NCBI GenBank assembly: GCA_001579985.1
Contig: LRSR01010770.1
Coordinates: 1 to 25,895 of the forward strand
Reading direction: 5' to 3'
Length of the DNA: 25,895 nt
Source: Hypsibius dujardini
Lineage: Eukaryota > Tardigrada > Eutardigrada > Parachela > Hypsibiidae
Shown here: positions 19,601 through 25,895 of the stretch, piece by piece
How the letters are laid out: each line of letters opens with the position of its first letter
Numbering within the stretch: position 1 is the stretch's first letter
Made by a program: the position numbers and the translations under genes
The notes under the pieces: model-generated
Seen by the model: only the letters and a program-made list of their open reading frames with translations
What the model was told of the DNA's origin: nothing
The model's database searches: none

Positions 19601-22600
19601 GGCCCCGAAACCGCTCGTACGCTCGGCCAGTGCTCGAAACAGCAGCAACGCTCCTCGGAAATTGGAGCTATCTTCTCCCAACAACGCCCTTACACTGTCT
19701 CTTTCAGGTGCGTTGCACAAAGAACCAAAAAACTATGAACGAAGAAATTAATGCATTCTCCCCTGTAAGATCTTATATTGGAGTCCAAAGGGAAAGTTAT
19801 TCACTCGTTTGACATGCTATCCTACATTTGATAAAAACATCGCTAAAAACCACAGACTTAAATGCCAATTGCATAATAAAATTAGGGAATCACTGATACA
19901 ATTTTTTATCGGTATTGATCTGGGAAATTTGTTTAATTAAAAAAATGTGTGCACCGTAGTCCCTCCCCGTATATTTATTTTAGAATTTATTTTTTTGTTG
20001 GTAATTCATTTATTTATTATTTATTCATTTGTTCAGTTCTCCACCCATGCCAACTTAAGAAAATTCCATTTTCGTGTGCCCCTGGACATCTTTAAAATTG
20101 TATGATTTTAAGAAGCCTAAAAATAAATTTGAATGCCCCGGAAGTGTATGCAAAATTGCCAGCCTTGCTCATATTTATAACGTTTGGATTTCGCAGTTCC
20201 GTCGGACTTGCCCCGCATCAAGAACCCCAAGACGCCGGAAGTGTTAATTTACGCGTCATACCGCAGTGCCCATCATGAGCCGGGAATGTTCGATCAGGAG
20301 GAGCACTCGCGATCGGCCAATTTATACGACAGTGGGTTTTTGCGTGCGGAATCGCATCCCATTCTGCTGCGAAATATCCGCGATGTTCCGCCGAAACTGC
20401 CGACACGGTCACCGGTGCCGCGATATAAACTGTTTCGGCCGCTGAGAATCAACCCCGATCGGTACTCGCAAATTATTTTGCGGGACCACAGGAGAAGAGA
20501 ACATTCGATTCGTTCCATCGATTTTTTGTCGTTGTTGTGGACAGAAAAGGGTCGGTTGACGCATCAAACCGCCAGCAGGGCGAACCATTTGACGGAGGAA
20601 CAGGATCCGGATACTCAAAATCGGGTAAGGGTAACAGTGTTTAAATTAATTTTAAATAGCAGTTTAAAACTGGCCGAAATAAGATTTTTGTTTTAGATTA
20701 ATTGATTTGCTAATTTAATTTTGAATCAGACACCAGGTCATGTGTTGATTTTTCATTGGATTTACCAGTACAGAATAAATTGTACAATAAGTTTTAATCA
20801 ACGATGATCGATTCAAAATCGATCAAAAATACAAAAACACAAGATTTTTATTTGATCACAAAGCATGTTTTTTAAGCAAAAATCAGCCATTGCTCACGTA
20901 ATGATCTTTTATCTCATTTAAATTCAAAAAATTCATTTAAGTAACGCAGGTACGGGGTTGTCAGTGACAGTGATTGTGGCTGCGGTAATACGAAAGCTCA
21001 GACCTAGTTATGTACCAAGACAGCGAAAATTAAACTAAAATACGTTTTTGATAACTATTTGTTACATTTTCTGTATGTTAAAAACATAACTCCACAATTT
21101 TATAACTAGCTTATTTGCCATTGGAAATTACTTTCCTCGTTGAAAAATATTATGAGCATGTGAAAGATTAATTGTTTTACATTTAACATTTGGCTACACG
21201 ACTTCTTTCTACTTTATCTTTTATATTCCGCATTTTTACATTTTCTCGACTGGGTGTCTATCTTCTACTCTCATCTGACGTACATTAAAATTTAACTAGG
21301 GAACATCCGTTAATGATGTCAATTATTTTTATTAGGCGACCCAACACCCTTCCCCCTAACGTCAGAGTTTGTCAGAATTTTTGTAACACCTCGTAGATCC
21401 TCAGTTTCGGACGTCAGAAAATATAGACCCTTCCATTACAGAAAAAAATGTGAAATATGTCTTTATCTCTCTCCTCCACCAGTTCTCGTTCGCGCGCCGG
21501 TAGCTCTCTCATTTGGGAATTTCGGGGCAAGAACTAACGCATACATTGATATACAGCTGATACGGCGTGCTCGATTTCTGTGAAAATGTTCGCTGAACAG
21601 TACGCACATAGCTCTCCAATCCAATTTCCCTAAATTATTTGAAATCCTTATCTTTACAGAGCTTGCCGGCATTTTCAAGAGATGTGTAATGCTAAAACCA
21701 ACTCTAAAATCGATCATTTCTAAGCTTACTGGGTTCCCCAAAAGTGACGTCAGGACGCCGGCTTACGCCCCATCCCGTCCAGTCAGAGTGTGTCAGGTAT
21801 TTTTTGCACCCCACCCCCCCCCTAACCAATACTGACGTCATTAACGGATGTTCCTTACTGCATGCAGTGTAGAAATACGGATTGCACCTTTTGTCCCTCT
21901 TGACGATATGCATAAATGCTGCTGGCTTTCGATCTCACAGGAGAGTAAGAAATCTTGAGATATGTTCGAACAAAGTGTTTGCTTATTAAATTAGCGCCTG
22001 TCTTACAATGATATTCTTTTTTAATAAAATTTATTAATTCATATTTTAAATATGTATTTTATATTTTCATATTTTCTCGTCTGATTGCACTTTCTTTTTC
22101 AGGTGAGATGGAAACCAACGGATGGTTTCAAACCCAGCCTCTCCGCCATCCCCGAAAACTGCCTTTTCCCCCGAAAAAAAACCGTCCGCCACCTGTCCGA
22201 ATTAATCGTCAAGCCATCATCCCCGCCTCCAACACCATCGCACGAAGAGAAAGCCTCCAAAAATAAAGGCGGAGAACCCGGAAAACCTCCAGCCAATCAG
22301 GCTGTACCCGAACAGATACCCCTCCCGTCTCTTCCTCCACCGTCACAATCACAGGAAGAAATTCAAAAACACTGCCGCCTCAATCGTGGCTCGATCGAAT
22401 TTAACCGCTTTTTTGAGAGCCTCGAATCGATTTATATCTTTACCAAACCGGAAACCTTCGATTACCAGTCCACCTTTTCCTTTTACCAATCGAATATTTT
22501 GACTGACGGACGACCGCCACCAACGAAAAAGAAAGGTCAGTCAAACAATTTAAAATCAGTCAGTGAGAAAGGTTTTTCCCAATTATAATTGCCAATCATG

Positions 22601-24666
22601 ATTGCCAATATAATTTCAAACTACTGCAATGCGTACTAGTACTATGGAAGATCTTTTTCACTGGAAAATTAAAAATTTATGACACGTTGAAATCAAAGGA
22701 TTTTTTACACTAACCCATCCCAAAATTTTCAAATTATAATCAAGGAGAGTATTTTCAGACATTAGGGAGCGAAGTAGTTAGACGCTTCTGAATTGCCCGT
22801 ATTCTAGCCTGAATACATCGGTGCTTATAGTTCCGCCCCCCCCCCCATGTCGTAAAAAGTTTTCCTTGATACTACTCCATTTAAAACTAAGAGGAAAATG
22901 TCAAAGCAACCTTATTATATTTATGTTTTCAAAGAAAGTTAACTTTGCAGTGAGCAGAGATCTTCCACTGTACGCCACACTTTTAAATCTGGCAGAACTT
23001 AAACATCAAAGACTGCAAAGAGAATTTGGTTTTAAAGTTTAGTTGACCAATTTTTATATTCATTTTACTGTAAACCAGCATACTGCAAACTCACCGGCAG
23101 TATTCAAACATGGAATACTATAACGTTTTTGAGAACTTTTGATCAAGCAATCAACTGTTGAACCGAATCGGGATGCTATTTGGCATTCCCAGAGCTTCCA
23201 CCAAATCCAGTGCTAAAGAGCAGATAAAATATGTTTTAAAAATGTGCTCACTTAGTCCACTATTTAAAAAAAAGATTAAAGAATATTGGCGTGGTTGCTA
23301 CCGTTTCAACCCCTCTTGACTCAAATTTGCGGACTAAGATTTTAGATTTTATCAGTTTAATCTTCAGTGCCTAAAACTGTCAGTTCGGTTTTTTCAGGAA
23401 CTGATAATACTAAAACTGAATTATTAATAATCAAAATTGTTAGTTCAGAATAGCTTTTTAGCCTGTTTAGTTTTGCCATTTATACGTTTTCCCCCTTTCA
23501 GAAATGTATACTTTTTGAAGCTGCTACAAATTTCCAACAATTTTTTTAACATTTTCCGTCTCAGGTGGCGATCAGATGAGTCAGCAGATTGTGGGTGGGT
23601 CGGAGAGTTCACGACCGAATCAGACGAAGCCGCCGAGCAGTCCCAATCCGGGGAGATTCGCGAAAGTGACGGTGGAACTGCCGTCGCCGTACTTGATGGT
23701 GGATAATCCATATCCGACGTGTATCGTACTGGGCATCTCCACGGTGTCGCGGTGGTTTTTTGCCCCCAAGTCGGAGGTGAAGTCACAGGAAAGGATGAGC
23801 GTCATTGCTGGTACCATTGAGGAACTCAAAGGTGAAGAATACAGTGTAGAGCTTCGCTATTATACTCTGCACCTGAATTCTATTCGTGTCCATATCTTTG
23901 CAAGAACGGTATAAAAAAGATGATTCTTGATTCTTGATTAAGTAGAACTTCTGCATGCAAATAGATTTCCTCTAGCAAAATCTGCAAAACCAAAACTGAC
24001 GTTGGCAATATTTCGTGGTGTCCAAATTAATATACCCAATACAAAACTAATGAAATCGTAAGTTTTTCTCCATTTCCGGACTTTTCAAACTTACTCTGGA
24101 AAAACTCCTAAGTTCCAATAAAGTTGGTGTCATGAATGGGGCTCCCTTTAGTCGCATATTTACTTCAAAGACTAAAATTTGTATAACTTGCTTTTTAACT
24201 CAATATGAAACAGTAATTAAGATAGTAAATGTAACCGTAATCGATTTTCACTGTATTTAGGATAGTGTTTTTCGGGAGGGTAAATCATTTAAACCTTTTA
24301 GAGGTGGAACTAACATTGTATGCAATTCGATAAAAATAATTGAGACACCAGACCAAATCAAAAACCGCATGTTATGAAATGACATTTAATAAAAAATGTC
24401 ATTCATTCAAAGGCATGGAAAGGCCTTTACCAGTCATCGTGACCCTGAAGCATCATGACTGGATGTTCGCACGATCGGAACCGGCGATTCTGAGCATCAA
24501 GACGTCTTCAGTTCAGGGTGTTTGCTATCAAATACCGGCGGGGCGTCATATTTTCCGCCTGAAAGTGGTCTGCCCGGGCCGACGCGATCTGGAGCCGCAC
24601 GGATTCTGTATAAGATCCTTCTCCCGTGATCCGGTGCATATCGGACCGGAAGACGTCATCCTCAAA
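16689..24666 (+). CDS. ADGB: Androglobin, N-terminal 8 exons (gene continues past window)
   Basis: Androglobin is a large calpain-like and globin chimera linked to sperm and ciliated cells in vertebrates. Exons: 16689-17181, 18481-18667, 18751-19065, 19361-19707, 20197-20624, 22103-22535, 23565-23831, 24413-24666; phases 1,2,2,1,0,1,1 agree at every joint, giving 908 residues so far. Family hallmarks: IWPEWTEQDLLTEKWD (16-31), FEDPEG and DWKRPQELF, then the calpain-like segment GKYAVKLFWMGAWRKVVVDD with ELWPLILTKAVMKV and HVLTGYTP (exon 3). Next come a Ser/Pro linker (exon 4), FFESLESIYIFTKPETF (exon 6) and a beta-rich segment with PAGRHIFRLKV (exon 8). ATG 16689 has A at -3 and follows an in-frame stop; an earlier exon remains possible. 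The circularly permuted globin and IQ motif must lie beyond 25895. Exon 8 has two in-phase acceptors (starts 24413 or 24434). Transposons sit in introns 1 and 5. Confidence 0.92.
17602..18181. mobile_element. 572-bp piggyBac-like MITE in androglobin intron 1
   Basis: TTAA target duplications at 17602-17605 and 18178-18181 bound a 572-bp body (17606-18177). The terminal inverted repeats are CCCTCTGAGTGCCGG and, from the other end, CCCTCTGGTTGCCGG (13 of 15 identical). TTAA plus a CCC-starting terminus is the piggyBac signature. No transposase frame is present; a 135-residue open frame on the minus strand inside it is not piggyBac transposase-like. It is wholly contained in intron 17182-18480. 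Confidence 0.85.
19081..19325. repeat. Degenerate TGTCTGTG / TGTCTATG repeat in androglobin intron 3
   Basis: Imperfect hexa- to octanucleotide repeats of TGTCTG, TGTCTATG and TGTGTTTG fill most of the 295-nt intron 19066-19360. Non-coding. Confidence 0.8.
21297..21857. mobile_element. 557-bp inverted-repeat MITE in androglobin intron 5
   Basis: The body is 21299-21855, flanked by TA on each side (21297-21298 and 21856-21857). The termini share GGAACATCCGTTAATGA followed by TGTCA on the left and CGTCA on the right, that is 21 of 22 bases, with the first outer base differing (G versus A). Inside, GTCAGAGT-TGTCAG-ATTTTT occurs as a direct repeat near 21361 and 21782. No transposase frame is seen. 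Superfamily unassigned; the TA duplication is a guess because the flanks allow more than one reading. It lies in intron 20625-22102. Confidence 0.75.
22842..23460. other. Androglobin intron 6 interior
   Basis: It holds a C homopolymer (near 22833-22845) and AT-rich sequence with repeated AAAACTGA/TTAGTTCAG-like runs at 23300-23450. No exon or mobile element recognised. Confidence 0.35.
24061..24280 (+). repeat. Dispersed repeat family B, copy 3, in androglobin intron 7
   Basis: The most complete uninterrupted copy. It shows AGTTTTTCTCCATTTCCGGA, CTTTTCAAACTTACTCTGGA, TTGGTGTCATGAATGG, CATATTTACTTCAAAG, AGATAGTAAATGTAACCGTA and the right end GATAGTGTTTTTCGGGAGGG. It preserves the target that is interrupted by the 811-bp transposon in copy 1. 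It lies in intron 23832-24412. Confidence 0.88.
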
Positions 24667-25895
24667 GTAGGCATTGTAATTAATGGAACCGTTTGTTTTC
24701 CGGATTCAGTTCCATTTAGAACTTTTCTGCTGTGTTCAATTGCTGAATAGTTTCTACACTTAAAGGTTTCCACTAAGAATACATTCCAGATGAAGCCAAC
24801 AAACAATAAGGCACAGTAACTGTCACAAATCTCACCTTAATTTTGAAAATTGAGCGATTGGTGATTTAACCAAATAAGTCGCAAAATAATACTCCGATTT
24901 GCCCCAGAGAGAATTATAGAAATCTCTTGAGTTTGTCACAAAGAACACTCAAAATACATTGGATTGTTAAATGTGAACGAAATCCGGTAAAAAAGAGGAC
25001 AGGAAGGACATCGTTTATATACATCTGCTTTATAAATTATGTATCCTATTATATATACAGGTAGCATAATTATGGAATTGTTCATTCAACTAACGATTGT
25101 GCAAAGTGCCTAAGTAGATTGTTGCTATTTTTCGACATTGAATTCATTTTCTTGATACTTAAAAATATTTGGACTTATAACCTCGCAGGAACACAATGAT
25201 ACCGAAGATCCTTATGAGCGAATATACTTTGTGTTAGAGGCGATTTTTTAGATCCTTATAGATTGGAACCAGGACTGCTCATCCTAGGGCCAGGGGTGGG
25301 CAAAGGAACAAAATGTAGTTTTCACAGCTGGAAAAAAAGCTTCCTGCCGTGATCATTTTGAAACTTGTGGGTGTGTGGGGGTCTGATTTTTAACCCCCCC
25401 CCCCTTGGATTTCAAAACGTGTTAAAAAAAATCAATTTTTCATCAAATGTGGACCATTCATAAATTTGTTGAACCTTCCATTTGTATTCATCAATAGGCA
25501 ACTTATATTTATAAAAAACATCGGACTTGAACGAAAAACTGATATTTTTGAAACTATAAATGCGTACGACAATGCCGAAAGAACCGGAACTAAAGGAGTA
25601 AGGTTCATTCTTTATTGGCATGTCTAGAACATACCGAAGGCGTTTCCGGTTCCGATCCAGTCCGGTCTTGCGGCAGGAAAAACTTAAAGAAAACAAAAGG
25701 AAAGAGACAAAAAAATGAAGTGTACAATTTTTTCTCGAGAATTAAAGGGTCAGAAACCCCAAACAGAGCGTACACAACGAGTACAAAAATGCGAAACAAG
25801 ATGATGTCCTGCGCAGAGACAGATTTCATACCGGCAGGGAAATTACAACGCCTCATACCTGTAGAATACTGAGAATACTAACGATGAATGTTTGC
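24667..25895. other. Start of androglobin intron 8, no exon found
   Basis: After the CTCAAA|GTAGGC donor no downstream segment resembles the next part of androglobin, so this intron probably runs past the window end. It contains a G run and a C run at 25375-25405 that could pair (GGGGGTC...CCCCC). Frames open at 25412-25872 on both strands lack recognisable domains. Confidence 0.45.

Noticed and set aside
25412-25872. Open frames on both strands near the right edge
   Set aside because: No domain, no match to the next androglobin segment, and both strands are open together.

Overview
This is animal nuclear DNA. Genes are split by GT-AG introns into GC-richer exons within AT-rich introns and spacers, there is no operon structure, and short inverted-repeat transposons and tetranucleotide microsatellites are scattered through it. 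Compact introns (62, 69, 78 and 83 nt, with some over 1 kb) and a divergent rhodopsin-class receptor suggest an invertebrate. A tardigrade or another small-genome ecdysozoan is my guess from the receptor's style, but the window alone does not prove it.

Layout, left to right. Bases 1-5030 are repeat-rich. They hold an 811-bp TA-flanked inverted-repeat transposon inserted inside an older dispersed repeat, one EGF-like exon on the minus strand, a large palindrome, a second intronless EGF-like copy on the minus strand that carries an in-frame stop, and a second large palindrome. Bases 5375-6977 (+) encode a complete three-exon class A GPCR of 358 residues. Bases 9021-12383 (-) encode a three-exon, mostly disordered protein of 723 residues with no secure family; a weak MDM1-like resemblance is noted. 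Bases 13698/13933-15844 (+) encode a BTB-BACK protein in at least six exons with no Kelch repeats. Bases 16689-24666 and beyond (+) hold the first eight recognisable exons of androglobin (ADGB): the N-terminal conserved segment, the calpain-like region and the following beta-rich region. The circularly permuted globin domain expected further on lies past the window edge.

Every exon join proposed for the GPCR, the minus-strand gene, the BTB-BACK gene (from 13933) and androglobin preserves phase, which is the strongest internal support for these models. The genes look like independent neighbours rather than a pathway. Four copies of one dispersed repeat (about 200 bp), a piggyBac-like TTAA element and a third inverted-repeat element account for much of the remaining structure. 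I found no convincing novel multi-gene system. The items most worth checking are the nested transposon with natural empty sites, the paired EGF copies (one decayed), the long palindromes and the unassigned 723-residue protein.
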